Below are positions 44,641-56,560 of a stretch of 64,000 nt of DNA, in pieces. A program made the translations under genes and the position numbers. The stretch comes from Anticarsia gemmatalis (lineage: Eukaryota > Arthropoda > Insecta > Lepidoptera > Erebidae): contig NC_134769.1 in assembly GCF_050436995.1 (NCBI RefSeq), forward strand, positions 2,666,001 through 2,730,000, written 5' to 3'. The notes beneath the pieces were generated by a model. The model did not search any database. It was not told where the DNA came from and saw only the letters and a list, made by a program, of their open reading frames with translations. The stretch's first letter is position 1, and each line of letters opens with the position of its first letter.

Positions 44641-45524
44641 ATAAAAATAACATTTTTAATGGCAAGAAAAGTGACAAGTGTTGCACCGTTTTGAAATCTT
44701 GATGAAATGCGCCAACTTTTGAAATAACTTGCCAAGGGTAGTGTCGTACATTTTTTTTTCAATATGAAGCGTCAAAGTTAACTAACGATATTTTTGTGAA
44801 CCATGACTCACTAAAACTTAACTTTTTTTATTAAATTAACAATGTTTTGTGCATTAATTTGTTTTACGATTAATAGCATATTTAATGAAGATCACGAAAT
44901 TCAAAAAAACACAGCGAAATTGTGACATTTGTGATCACAGGACTTGAAAATGCGACCAAGGGTGTGGAATTTCAACTTTTTTGAAAAGTGTCTATTATTG
45001 CTGAACTAAGTGATATGGATTTTTTTTTTTATTTTTCCTAGAACCGGTATGACTTGGCCTTTCATCCTGTCACGGATTATCGTTGAGTTTTGGGACACCC
45101 TGTATAAAGACCTAAAAAACCTTTTTTTAAATGTATCCTTACTTAACATTTCCTAACCATCTTTTCCATCATCAGATTAGTAATTAAATAGTTTAAGAAT
45201 CTATCTGTTGTATTTTTTTAAATAAAATTAACAGATAATTAAAACTTAAGCACACTTATAACGATATATTAAAACCTAAAATCTAATATTTAAAGAACAT
45301 ATATCTTCTAAATCTCATTCATACTTACCCATATTTGTTTTACAAATGACTGACTGACATCCCCCTATTAATCTTGTCCGAATAAAACGCTAAACAAATA
45401 ATGAACTACAAAATAATATGACAGGTTATCATTAAGATATAATAAGAATTTAATGACCTGTCGTTTTACGCATAGTCATAAGGTTAGTCAGTTACTAATT
45501 ATACTTACTACGCCTGAGGCTTAT

Positions 45525-46020
45525 GTTATTAATGTCTATATCTCTGAAACGACTAAACCAATTTTGATACAACTTCAACAGTTTATAGTTAAGATTATAA
45601 GCTTTTCTATGTAGAAGTTTCATCAAAATTAATTGTGCAGTTTTTGAGTAATGGCCTACTGAAATATACATAGTAGATAATGTATTTATGCTGACATTTA
45701 GCTTGCCTGCGTAGGTTGAAGAAGGGTAATAGTAGGCAGATAATGATGATTATGATTAATAACAGATTATTAAGTTATAATTATCATCTATTAAAGTATA
45801 ATAAATATAATAAAGGATGCGAAAAATACTATTTAATCGATAACTGACATGAGTATAAACAAACACATTTGTTTTGATTGTATCTTGACATTTGACACAG
45901 TTGTTATTTGTTAAGCAAAACCTACTCAAAAGATATACCAGATTAGGTAGAATCACATTGTTTTATCGCGATAATCTCAGAAACAACTAGTCCGATTTTA
46001 AAACTTTCAATTATATTTAG
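45525..46020 (+). repeat. Relics of Helitron-like elements
   Basis: Two pieces are seen. 45530-45660 has CTGAAACGACTAAACCAATTT and TTCATCAAAATTAATTGTG-like blocks common in moth non-autonomous elements. 45961-46020 has GCGATAATCTCAGAAACAAC then AGTCCGATTTTAAAA, a diverged counterpart of the H1 5' region. Ends are not defined. Confidence 0.4.
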
Positions 46021-46394
46021 CTTCTTTAGCTCTATATACTTGAGTCTTTGGTCTTTCTCACTTTATATACTAGTACATTAGCATAGAGCCGGTGAAATTG
46101 TAGGTAAATAGCAAAAAATACTTAGTTATTTTTACTTTATAATTCGATATCGCACTCGTAGTTTGTAAATACGCACCGGTATTTTTATTTTGAGTTTTTA
46201 TTTTTAGAAAATTACGTTTAGACGGGACAGCTGACAGATTACAAATTTGCAAATGTTTTCACGTATTTTGGAAATACGCCAAATTTTTGGTCTCATTTTA
46301 CGACGACTTTTAACATGTAACAATGTATAATAATTGTTAAAATCACATTATTATAATAATAAAATTAAATCCTTCAAATTTATACATGTTATTC
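46021..46394. other. AT-rich noncoding sequence
   Basis: Nothing is recognised. Confidence 0.45.
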
Positions 46395-46510
46395 ATACTA
46401 ATACCAAAAATTTGAAAGGCTGTCTGTCACACTTTAAATCAAAACTGCTGAAGCGACTTTGATGAAATTTTTCATGAAAAAAAGTTGGAGTCCTTGACCA
46501 CATATAGACA
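46395..46510 (+). repeat. Helitron-like relic
   Basis: Contains GGCTGTCTGTCACACTTTAA, then AACTGCTGAAGCGACTTTGA and TGAAATTTTTCATG. These blocks recur in lepidopteran non-autonomous repeats. No termini are visible. Confidence 0.4.
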
Positions 46511-46904
46511 AATATAGATCATATATTATATGAACATTATTAAAAAAATAACCTTTCAGCATCTGAAATAGGGAATAAAATCTTGCACACGAGCAAAATC
46601 AAACTGATCTACTTTATTAAAAAACAGAATAAATCGATTTTACAAAAGTTTTAATGCAAAAACGTGGTAGCCATACTTAATATTAAAATCTAAAGAGTTT
46701 CAAATCAAAGTTTTCAACATAAAAAGAGTAAAGAAAATTATAGATTGTTCATTTACATAATTTTGTATCTTTTTAAGTACTTTCAGTAAAGAAATGTACT
46801 TTGAAGAAAACATCTTACAGGATAATACATAAACATTTTACTTCAAAAGAAATTGTGATAATAAATAAAGAAGGTAATAATAAAGTTATTTTTTTTTTAA
46901 TTAT

Positions 46905-47255
46905 ATTAGTATCATGCTTGTTATACCTTAAAATGTAAGCAAGGATAAGCGGAATACACCACGTTTAGTCATTAACAATGTTAGTCCCATGTAATAGGGG
47001 GCGAGCCTAATGCCATTTACCTAGGTACTTAACTAGGTACATTACTAAATTCCGGACTACTAATTTACTATTGAATAACATTCTATTATGAATAGAAAAT
47101 ACCAATACTACTTTTCTTGGTCCCGGAATCGAACCCGGGATCTCATGATTAGCAGTTGGATACACTACTGATAGACGAATAGTACTTTGTCTGACCCGGG
47201 AATCGAGTCGGAGATCTTGTGATTGCATACATCACCGACTATGCCACAAAGGCAG
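46905..47255 (-). repeat. SINE family B, full length, with two tRNA-like modules
   Basis: Read on the minus strand it begins CTGCCTTTGTGGCATAGTCG (A-box region), has a first B box GACTCGATTCCCGG, then a second tRNA-like module with B box CCGGGTTCGATTCCGGG, the body, the core GGCTCGCCCCCTATTACATG (about 46983-47002) and an A-rich tail (T-run on plus near 46890). The doubled head suggests a dimeric SINE or insertion of one head next to another. Open frames on the minus strand here are shadows. Confidence 0.8.
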
Positions 47256-47401
47256 TTTTTAATTTGTTTCTCATTCTACATTCATAAAAGGTAATATTCC
47301 ATATAAATTGAACCCATATACATAAAGAAATACACATAATAATAAAATAAACTTTCCAAATTAGTATCGTAATCCTAAATAAGAATTTCCTCGCAGTTTT
47401 T

Positions 47402-47491
47402 CTAGGCGCGGCAGAGGTCGTTGCGCCCGGAAAACTCCAAGGTCTTTTCACCCGAGAATGTTCCGTGTTTATAGACCCTAGGGTCAATGAC
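47402..47491 (-). CDS. Candidate short terminal exon, product unknown
   Basis: On the minus strand a C-rich acceptor (CACCCCCGTAG) precedes 29 codons and a TAG stop at 47404-47402. The peptide runs from VIDPRVYKHG to FSGRNDLCRA and has mixed, protein-like composition in a GC islet. An overlapping frame is also open, and the acceptor overlaps an IR1 motif. The call is therefore weak. Confidence 0.15.
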   Translation of the reverse strand, partial: VIDPRVYKHGTFSGEKTLEFSGRNDLCRA

Positions 47492-47493
47492 CT
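47481..47493. promoter_or_regulatory. Perfect-consensus EcR/USP-type IR1 element
   Basis: GGGTCAATGACCT fits the published-type consensus RGKTCANTGAMCY at every position and the ideal palindrome at 12 of 13. It lies in a GC islet (47395-47515). The consensus is from knowledge of ecdysone response elements; occupancy is inference. Confidence 0.4.
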
Positions 47494-47689
47494 ACGGGGG
47501 TGCGTTCACGTTACCAATGTATTTATTTTGTAGGTTAATTATTGGTATGATATCGTGGTACTTTGTTATTTTAGAATGTTGTGAGTTCAATTACCTAATG
47601 AATCGTTGAATGGAATTGAAATGAGATTCTTAATTACGATAATTTGTAATTAGAGTTTTTTAACTGGTTTTAATGCTTCAAATGTATCG

Positions 47690-47730
47690 TATGCTATCTG
47701 TGCGGAAGATTCCGGGTTCAAGTCCGAGGA
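47690..47730 (+). repeat. tRNA-like relic
   Basis: GATTCCGGGTTCAAGTCCGAGG is a B-box stem-loop like a tRNA T arm. No matching A box or cloverleaf is found upstream. Confidence 0.35.
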
Positions 47731-48904
47731 CGATCCTATTTAAATTCTAATAATAGTATATTTTATTATTTATATAGCTAGAATATACTACTCAACCGAT
47801 CGATTGCAAATTTGAAATTAATGATTTTAACTGATTTTCCAACATAATTGGAATAATACAGCGAGAAAATACTTACATTACTTTTAATCAAAGGATATTA
47901 ATCCGACTCTTACTAATAATTTTTCGAGGTATCGGATAGAGTATATCATTTTGTTAATGTACCTACTTTCTCGAGCCCTTCCGGAAACATTATGATAATT
48001 ATAATACGTAATATTAAGTACAGGTAACTTGCAGTAAAATTAGTTTCACTTGCTCGATGAATAGATTTGTAAGCTTGGTAGCATTTTAAGTTTGAATACC
48101 TCAGTGCCTGCTATGCCCGTAGGTGTAGGCAAAGATAGGCCTTATTAAAATGTAATCTTTCTTACTTTTGCTAAACAGATTTCTAGTTCTTTGTTACAAG
48201 GAGACAGCAGACTTGGTACCATTCAATCCTTTACAAATTTCAGCTACTAGTCTTTTTTTTTTAATTCATGCGTTTTTTGTGTGAGAAGTATAACATATAT
48301 ATTATATTATCCAAAATTATACAAGGATTAATACAAATAATTAATTTTTCCTTGATTTGCTTGACGTTTTGGCGCAAGTCAGTCTAGCCGTGGTTGCAAG
48401 CGAACCATTCTCGTCATCAATTTCCTTTTCAGAACTTATTTATATCTAATAAAGATTTGACTACATTACTAAATAAGGTATGCCCACGAAACTCACTAGA
48501 ACATTCAAACCGAATCATAAAATGTACAAACAAGCCTTAACAAAACATTCGCGATCTAAATCGAGTACTATCAGTCAATAAAATACTCGATCGCGTCATG
48601 TCTAAAACGGGAATCGAACGGGCAACGATCGCAAAACTCTTATAAACAGTATGGTTGTTTCAAAATGGGTCATTTGGTTGCTATGAAATTAAAAGTGTAG
48701 TGGCCATTAATCTGTTTTATTTTTGAGTTGTTTGTTATGATGGGCAGTGTGTAGCAATCAATTGGGGGATTAGTTTAATAAAGAGGTCAAGTAGGAATTG
48801 AAATGAAGATGAAAAGCGGGAGAAACGAAAGCACGAAGAAAGTATAGAATAATAGCGTGGGGAAGGTAAAAAGGTTAGGTGAATATAATTTCTGTCTCAC
48901 TGGT
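47731..48904. other. AT-rich noncoding sequence
   Basis: A trace resembling the SINE B tail (GTAGGTGTAGGCAAAGATAG, 48119-48138) and a tRNA-like trace (AACGGGAATCGAACGGGC near 48606) are present. No gene is recognised. Confidence 0.4.
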
Positions 48905-48970
48905 CGGTAAGGTTCTGAAATAAGGGCCTCTCCCTTATTTCGGAAAGAGACCCTTACTTAGGCCTAGAGC
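48905..48970 (-). repeat. LINE-tail-like fragment (family Z), minus strand
   Basis: The minus strand reads GTAAGGGTCTCTTTCCG then GAGAGGCCCTTATTTC. This is the only clear minus-strand copy. It contains a 10-bp hairpin GAAATAAGGG/CCCTTATTTC (48917-48926 with 48932-48941). Confidence 0.5.
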
Positions 48971-49366
48971 CCTCCTCGTTTGCCAATGGCTACACAAGAG
49001 TTTAGGAGTTTGATTTTTCTCATGAGCTGCTTCATAGATCTCTCAGGCAGGTATTGTCATGTTCATTTTCATTCTTAACTGATAGCTTAAGTGATAATTA
49101 ATTTGAATACACTTACAGCTTCAAAAGTCATTGTAAAATCAGATAGAAAGACTTGTATAGTTAAAAAATATCGTTCTATTATCCCTTTGTGTAATCTCGC
49201 AATGCCGAAAGATTGTATCTGAACTCTCTCAACACTAAATCTAGGACAAAAGGCAGGTTGTCGACCTCCAAATCCCTATATCCTTACAATACAATATCTT
49301 TCGGACATTTAATAACTTATACACGTGTAACCTAAGCTTTGACCTATCAACCTATTTTATTACTTA

Positions 49367-49621
49367 CTAGCTGATGAGCGCAACTTCGCTTACGTCACAT
49401 AAGAGAGAATAGGTTAATTTTCACCGTTTTTGTATCATTTTTTATTAGTTCTCTGCTCCTATTGGTCGTAGCGTGATGATATATAGCCTATAGTTTTTCT
49501 CAATAAATAGGCTATCCAACAGTAAATAATTCTTCAATTCACACCAGTAGTTCCTGAGATTAGCGCGTTCAAACAAACAAGCAAACAAACAAAGTCTTCA
49601 ACTTTATAATATTAGTATAGA
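49367..49621 (-). mobile_element. Non-autonomous Helitron, family H1, full length
   Basis: Minus strand: starts TCTATACTAATATTATAAAG and ends TGCGCTCATCAGCTAG, flanked by A (49366) and T (49622) on the plus strand. The right terminal hairpin is slightly altered. 255 bp. Confidence 0.92.
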
Positions 49622-51880
49622 TTTGTTTATTGAGAAAACCTTAAGAAACGTGGGAATCTCTGCAGGTGGTGCCGTTGTCACCTGATTTAGCATATTGTAT
49701 GAAATAGTATTCCAAATTTTTGTGAAAGGTTAAATAGAATTTTCTAGACATAAGCAATGTGTGGTTACTGAAAATGTGATAAAAGATCATATTTTCAATA
49801 TATTACTGTAAAAACTAAGAATGGCGGATGTTTCTTACAAGCTCTTCTCATCTTCTCGTTGACTTTAGCTTTCGAATTGAAGAGAAATTGAAATAATTTA
49901 TTTTGGTTTAGATTTTTAATAATTTAAAAAATATATATTATTTTTTAAACATTTTAGACATCAGAACGATGAAATTATATGTATAACGCCATTCACATAT
50001 TTTTTCAAAGGAAACCTAAGTTGTAGTATCAAAATATTTTATATCTAGCAGGAATGATATAAAATATAGTTTTTGTTCAAAAAATTGTATCTAACAAAAA
50101 AAACTAATAACTACTAATTAGTTTTTAAACTTTTCAACTACTAATTGGTAAAATAGAAACTTCAATTGCGTAAAAATAATAACATTACGAATTGCTATGA
50201 ACAATTATAATTAAAAATACACAAAGTTCATTGGCCAATGCGGTAACGAGCTGAAATTTCAGTTTTCAGGCCGACCGCCTCGGCTTACGTTTTCAGCCGG
50301 ACATTGACCTTAAAAAATGTGTTACGCACGGGAATTGAACCCGGAACGGGGCGGTTGTAACTGGAGCTATTAACACTAAATAAGTCTAATACCACGTGTA
50401 CATAGAAGCCTGTATGTAGGTCTGTGTGTATAACTTTATGTATATGATTAACATAATACGTTTGTTTGTATGTTTGTACATGATGTCATTTACTATTGTG
50501 TACTTTTCAGTTGGTATGTAGGTGTTGTTGAATTTGAATTGAGCACGGGTGGAAAATTATTCATGGTTTTTTTAACAATATCAGAGTTTCTGATAAAATA
50601 TTTTTGCACTACCAAGTTCTAGTAACTAGTAGTCTAGTAGTTCTAGTAACTCCTGTCTTAATCTGGGCTGGTGACCTTTAACCAAAGTAAAACATTGATA
50701 GATTAGTATTATTAATAAAAAATTGTTTGATTAAATTGTTTACCCTAAGCCTGCTCGTTCAATTTTTGTAATAAAAGTTTAGTAACAATTTTTTTTTATA
50801 TGCAAGTCGATTTTTCTGTAAAATTCCACCTAAATAGTTTTAGTGGTTTAGGTGCAAAGGCGTAAGAAATATACAGACAGAATTACTTTCCTTTTTCCAT
50901 TTTATTATGAACTGTGGTAATCGGCGTGATTTCCCGAAATATCTAGGTTTTAACAATAACAATTGTTAACAAGTGAGGCCTTATTTGAGGTTAGCTGTAG
51001 CAGCTGTGGCTACAGATGACGTCAGGGGTCAAATGCCTAATTCTGGTCGCGTGACAATAAATACAACCTAGTTATAATGTTAGTGCGTATTGTGTATATA
51101 TTATATACTTATTAAAGAGATTGCAGACTGAAATTAGTGTCTTTGTAAAATCAAATCGTGATGTTAATCGATATGTTTCAGGTTCAATTCCCAGGCAATG
51201 TGCTTATGTTTTATTTTTCACAAAAGTTTACAAATTTGGTACAACTATTTATGAAACTGTACTGTTATGAAAAATAGCTAAGAGTCTGCTGAAGCGTTCG
51301 CTATATTCCCATAGACTCATCGTCAAAATCATGGATAATTTTCGGTGCACTGTGCGATATTGGCGAATAACTGTCATGAATTAATTCATCAGTTAATTTC
51401 TATTCAGATTTTATCATAAAAGTAACTGAAAGATTTTAACTAGTCCTTCTTAGGTCAGTAGCAACTTACCGGCCTCTACTAAAAACATTTTTTACGAAGT
51501 GTGTAGTATGAAATCATCTTAACATATATCAGATAATAAGTAGTACCGTTACCTACTTATATGTAACACATTATATATTACAGTTACATCTGGGTGACTG
51601 TTTGTGTAAGTGTTACCAATGTAATTCAATTGTGATGTTACCGTTTTGATTTTGAAAGTGGAATTTTTCCATAGATTGTTTGATAGATTTCTTACTGTAT
51701 GATTTTATATGGGTCTTATATGCTCGATGTTCTCATTGATACTGCTTGAACCATATAAAGTAAACTTCATAACACATTAATTTATTATTTCATATTCAAA
51801 TTTACAATTAAATAATATTCCAAGTTCATAGTTATTTTAAAATAGTGATATTTTATTCCTTTTTAATAATTAAACCAAAC
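49622..51880. other. AT-rich noncoding sequence
   Basis: Contains tRNA-like traces at 50325-50360 (minus; reverse complement of ACGGGAATTGAACCCGG) and near 51180-51197 (plus; CAGGTTCAATTCCCAGG), and a CRE at 51017-51024. The rest is AT-rich filler. Confidence 0.4.
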
Positions 51881-51898
51881 TTTGGATTGCTTGAGGTT

Positions 51899-52196
51899 TC
51901 AGGGTAGGCTGAACCGGCTATTGTTGCAAGATGAATACACATATAAGATCAACTTTAAGATTCAACGACCCATATCTATTAGTAACCCTATAATTATTTC
52001 CGATATTCTTCTAATTTTCAATAATACATATAGAAATTCGCGACAGCTCCCTGCTATTCTCCAACAAGCAATCAAAAATATACACGTGTCACTTCGCAAA
52101 AAATTCTTCAACAGTAAAAATGACTTCACAACCATAAATACCCATGATATCACCAGGGTTCAACCTACAAAAGTTACAACGACCCGGGTTCTCTGA
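51899..52196 (+). CDS. Candidate exon or relic open frame, product unknown
   Basis: A frame of 98 codons ends in TGA at 52194-52196. A candidate acceptor (GGTTTCAG) lies directly before GGTAGGCTGAACCGG. The peptide has a mixed composition, for example GRLNRLLLQDEY, NTYRNSRQLPAILQQAIKN and FFNSKNDFTTINTHD. The longer frame upstream has no ATG (it begins at a TTG). No family is recognised. A retroelement-derived fragment is an alternative. Confidence 0.22.
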
Positions 52197-52850
52197 TTAT
52201 GATCCAAATTGATCATTTTGATCCAAAACTTTTGAGCCGATCATAGAAATGGCTCGACCCAGTTTTTTAAACACCGTGATTAGACATATTGTTGATATCA
52301 TTTTCGATTTTTAGGATATTGTACTTGTTTTTGCGTGGGATTAAGGTTACACGCGAAAGTTAAGGTAATTGTTTCGGTTAGTATTGCTACTAAGTATATC
52401 GAAATTTTCTAAAATAATAGAGATTGTTTTATTTGTTATTCTATGTTTTGGAAATCCTGTATTTTTTTATAATTCTGGATAACTGATTTTGACGGGGCAG
52501 TAATAGAAATCTGGAGATAAGAGATATCTATAAATAACAACACGAATTCTGAGGTTTTATGACGAGTATTATTTAATTAACAGGCGTAGCTTAATAAAAC
52601 GTGTCAACTCACGACATGAGTTTAACAATTATTAATGAAACTTAATTACACCTAACTATCTACTCTCGAAATACGGATAGCCCTCAAAAATTACTTAAAA
52701 TCATATTATTTAACATCAAATTTAAAAAATACTCAAAAAAATATTTTACGCCTATTACACACAACGATGTTCTCACGAAGTAACTAAAATATATCAAATT
52801 CTTCAAACACCCCTCAAAACATAATCCGTACTTATATTAGTATCGTGTTT
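52197..52850. other. AT-rich noncoding sequence
   Basis: A small group of GATC-containing words (GATCCAAATTGATCATTTTG) lies at 52200-52250. Nothing else is recognised. Confidence 0.4.
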
Positions 52851-52852
52851 AG

Positions 52853-52925
52853 GTGCGCGCGCGCATGCGGTCGGTGGCCTGGGAAAGCGGCCGGAAGCGT
52901 GGAAAGCGCGGAACTGACTGCACCG
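52853..52925. promoter_or_regulatory. GC islet with alternating tract
   Basis: GTGCGCGCGCGCATGCG (52853-52869) is a 17-bp perfect alternating purine-pyrimidine tract, followed by GGAAAGCGGCCGGAAGCG. It lies in AT-rich DNA. Confidence 0.3.
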
Positions 52926-53800
52926 TTACATAACATGACAGGGAAGTGTTTAATTACTTATTTGTTTTTATAATCAATCATATCAGTCATTAGCGATTGG
53001 ATTGACTGTGGCACTGATACATTGTGAAGACATGGAATATGTTAAGGAAAGAATACTGACTTGAGAAAATGTATGAATAGCCAGCAAATTGCTCACAAGA
53101 ATTTAGGTTGCATATTAAATATTGACTAGGTATTTTGATTTAATCCTTTTAATGAAGGAAACTTCTTTATGCGCTCAGGGGATGCCTCTTTCGTTTCGCA
53201 AGGGCATCGTGATCGGTTATGAGAGAAATCTAAATAAATATATATATAGAACAATCTTGTCTTTGGCGAACTCTCATTTTCTTTATTCATCTTATATTTA
53301 GGCATATAAAATAAAACACAATTCACGGCTTTTAAATGTTTGCTTGAAAATTTCCAAAGTTGTATAGACACATTATGACGTTGTCATTTCCTTTAATAAT
53401 ATCCTAAAAGAAAAAGTAAACACGTATTAGCTCACTCATTCGTTTAATCTTTTACACGAACTCTATTTTGAGCTAGAAATATTTTTTCTTAAGTAAAAGT
53501 ATGCCGTTCGGCCAGTGACTTGTGGCATAAATAGATGTTTGCCTAATTAGCAATAGTCGACTAAAACGATACAGGTTTTAAAACGGTAATATTAGGTATT
53601 AGGTGTTATGTAGATAGACTGTTTTGTATAGATTTTGACGGCATTTGTGATCGACATTACGACGCTTTTTTGTATCCGCTAATTATGTAAATTATAAAAA
53701 CTTTCCGTGATAACTAAAACTGTGTACTTATTATTTTCAAATAGTTCTATAGCTCTGCTCGTGGGGGACATACATAAATATATACGACGACGTATAATTT
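52926..53800. other. AT-rich noncoding sequence
   Basis: A minus-strand open frame at 53371-53126 lacks an ATG and any recognisable motif. No repeats are seen. Confidence 0.4.
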
Positions 53801-53862
53801 CGACGGCTTCCATGGCGCAGTGGTTGAGGTGGTTACCACGCCACTACCAGTGCATCGAGAGG
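53801..53862 (+). repeat. SINE family A head fragment
   Basis: GGCTTCCATGGCGCAGTGG includes the A box; the sequence stops just before the B box. A Helitron-like relic (TTATCAAAATTGGTTCAAC) follows at about 53890. Confidence 0.7.
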
Positions 53863-54668
53863 AATACAAAAATTATCTATATAAGATTTTATCAAAATTG
53901 GTTCAACAGTATAGCCCTGAACCCATAACAAATTTTCGTACATCGACTTGCGATTACTGTTACTTGGTACTGTTTATAATATTTACGACACTATTTTTCT
54001 AGCCGATTGTATCTTGCACTATCTGAACAACGCCTTAGAATTTTATAATTTGTTTTAAAACGGTTGAGTAATTGAAAATCATAAGCCGATTAGTTTAAAA
54101 TTATGTCAACCGTGTACTAGTAATTCATTTTCTTTCTCATATTTCTAGGTTTTTGGCACATTGTAGGGATTCAGTGTTAATCCTGCGAGCTGTGTGAATG
54201 AGATTTTTTAGTTTTCATTCTACATTTTAAGAATTATATTAATTAGTTTACAAGTTGTTTTCATTTAATTTGGGACATAGATAATTGTGGGTTTAAAAAA
54301 AAACGAGTTATGAATTTTGGTTGAATATTGTTCAAAGAGGTAAGTATATAAAGGGCTCCAGAACATTCATTATGAAAGCTTTCAGGATTAACATCACATC
54401 TATAGGAACCACAAAATTATTTGAAAATAAACAATCTTTTACTGTCTGAATAATACGTCATAGCAACTTCTCTTGTTTTAATTTCTCGCCAACCTCAGCT
54501 TGCAAATATTCATAGATAAAGCTTGGAATATTCGACTATTAATTGAATAATCAGATTTTTTTTGTAATTTGTATTTTTTACAAGCCCTAATGCAGGCATA
54601 TATAAATAAATTGCAAGTAAATGTACAAATAAGTCAAGTTCACCCGGACCAAGCCGTATTGTCAGTTA

Positions 54669-54922
54669 TCTATACTAATATTATAAAGCTGAAAAGTTTG
54701 TTTGTTTGTTTGAACGCGCTAATCTCAGGAACTACTTGTCCGATTTCAAAGAAAAATTCTTTCAGCGTTAGATAGCTCATTTATCGAGGAAGGCTATAGG
54801 CTAAATATCATCAAGCTACAATCAATAGAAGCAGAGTAGCAATAAAAAATATTACAAAAACGGGGAAAATTTTGACCCATTCTCTCTTACGTGACGCAAG
54901 CGAAGTTGCGCGGGTCAGCTAG
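54669..54922 (+). mobile_element. Non-autonomous Helitron, family H1, full length
   Basis: Starts TCTATACTAATATTATAAAG after A (54668), ends GCGGGTCAGCTAG before T (54923). The terminal hairpin CGCAAGCGAAGTTGCG is intact. The shortest (GTTT)n tract among the plus-strand copies. Confidence 0.92.
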
Positions 54923-56095
54923 TAATAGGATAAATAGACAACAAGGAACATAATAATACATAACAATATTACAGAGGCCCTCGCATTACACATGTAAAAC
55001 GCACGTGGCCATTGTTCCTCATTTTTATATCGTAACTATATAATTTTATCCAAAACAATGGACCTATTTTACTAAAATTATCCTTCAAATTTTCCTTATG
55101 ATTCGATCACTGGAGATTCCAGTTCAAACCGCAAAATACCGTAGATACATATATACTTATATTATTAAATAAAATTAAGGTTTATACCTTATTGTTGGAG
55201 AACAAAAGGGCCCGGCAGTCATCATGGTAACAGAAATAACTTATTATTGTGATAAACCAATAGCAGCGTCACCTAACAAGTATAAAAATTATAATTATAA
55301 TTGTTTAGTAAATAATATAATTGCTTAAAGTTATCCACTAACAGATTTATATATTTGAACAAAATTTTATGAAATCGGGCTAGCTTAGATTTAGAAGGAG
55401 GTGGGCGATAAATACCAAAATAATTACGCTATACTAGGATATAAAATCTATTCTTGCAAACGGGAAAATATATATCTTTTATCTCGTTAAATAATTAATT
55501 GTCACTAAATAATTAGTGTACAATTGATAGATGTTTCATTTTGTAATATACTTCCGGGAAATAATTTTCCTAATGTGTTCTTTTTAGTGAAAGCTTAGTA
55601 CGGAAAACTTTGTTCTGAACAAAAATAAAGTACAGTATGATAGAGCTATACAAAATAATTTATACTAACAAGATCTCACGTTTAAATCACGCGTTGGGAA
55701 AAAAATTGTTAACTTTTATACAGGGAAGTGGATATCATTATCGCAGCTAATAAAATTTACAATAAAATCAATTTTCCTTGAACCCAGGAAATCACCTCAA
55801 TCACAATTTGACGTCATAGCAACCAGACATAAATTACTCATTCATCATCTTTCTTCAAACAAACATAATTTCTTACTAAGAGACACAAATATTTAACCCT
55901 TCGCCTACCCCCGTTGCCATGGCAACAACCTCTTCATGATAACATCCAGAGTTCATGACCCCACGGCCCGCTTAACACACGTCAAAACGAGGGGTCAACG
56001 ACATTATTTAACACAGTTTTCTACGCAAAACGTACTACCGAAAGTATAATGACCTTTCCTATTATAAGCATTATGTTTGACATAAATATAACAGA
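54923..56095. other. AT-rich noncoding sequence
   Basis: A CRE lies at 55809-55816. Around 55905-55990 the sequence is GC-richer (CCCCGTTGCCATGGCAACAA is an RFX/X-box-like palindrome). No gene is recognised. Confidence 0.4.
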
Positions 56096-56099
56096 TTGG

Positions 56100-56560
56100 T
56101 ATCGACCAATGTTTGTGTATCAATCACTCTGTAATTACTGAACGAATTTCAATGAAATTTGGCAGGAAAATAGCTTGTATCCTGAAATTGTCGGGTTTTG
56201 TTTTTAGTACGAAAATATCCAACGGTTTATGAAAAATAGGTCAGAATGTGCACGCGAAAAAAACTAATAAAAATGTTTTCGCCAACAATATGGAGCGTAT
56301 GGTTTTTATGGGGTTCTTAAACAGAAATAACTTATTGGGGATTGTTGCCCGTGTAAAAATATAGCAGTTAAAAATTTTACTTGTTTGATTTCATTTGCGT
56401 TCAATAGCATTTGATTTTTTTCATGTTTCTAGGGATGTAAAGATGTTACTCTTTCAAGCAAAAATACTGTATAGATTTTGATAAATTTTGGCGTACAGAT
56501 AGTTTAAAGCTCGAATTTTTACATAAGATACTTTTTAATCTGGAAAAATCTCACGCAGAC
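56100..56560 (+). repeat. Helitron-like or other dispersed relic
   Basis: Contains ACTGAACGAATTTCAATGAA and TTTGGCAGG followed by GCTTGTATCC, blocks found in many moth non-autonomous repeats. Boundaries are not defined. Confidence 0.35.

Larger units (their letters stand above)
43573..45102. mobile_element. Foldback element of inverted Tc1/mariner-type remnants
   Basis: The element begins CAGGGTGTCCCATAACTC and ends with its inverted complement GGGACACCCTG, flanked by TA on both sides (43571-43572 and 45103-45104), the target duplication expected for the Tc1/mariner superfamily. The arms 43573 to about 44230 and about 44385-45102 are long inverted copies of each other, separated by roughly 150 bp of unique sequence. 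The right arm has about 70 bp missing from the left (near 44775-44850). Each arm carries the same C-terminal transposase fragment reading inwards. A transcript across it could fold into a long hairpin RNA. No intact transposase is present. Confidence 0.85.

Noticed and set aside
47690..47730. A tRNA gene on the plus strand
   Set aside because: Only a T-arm-like stretch is present; no A box or acceptor stem pairs with it.
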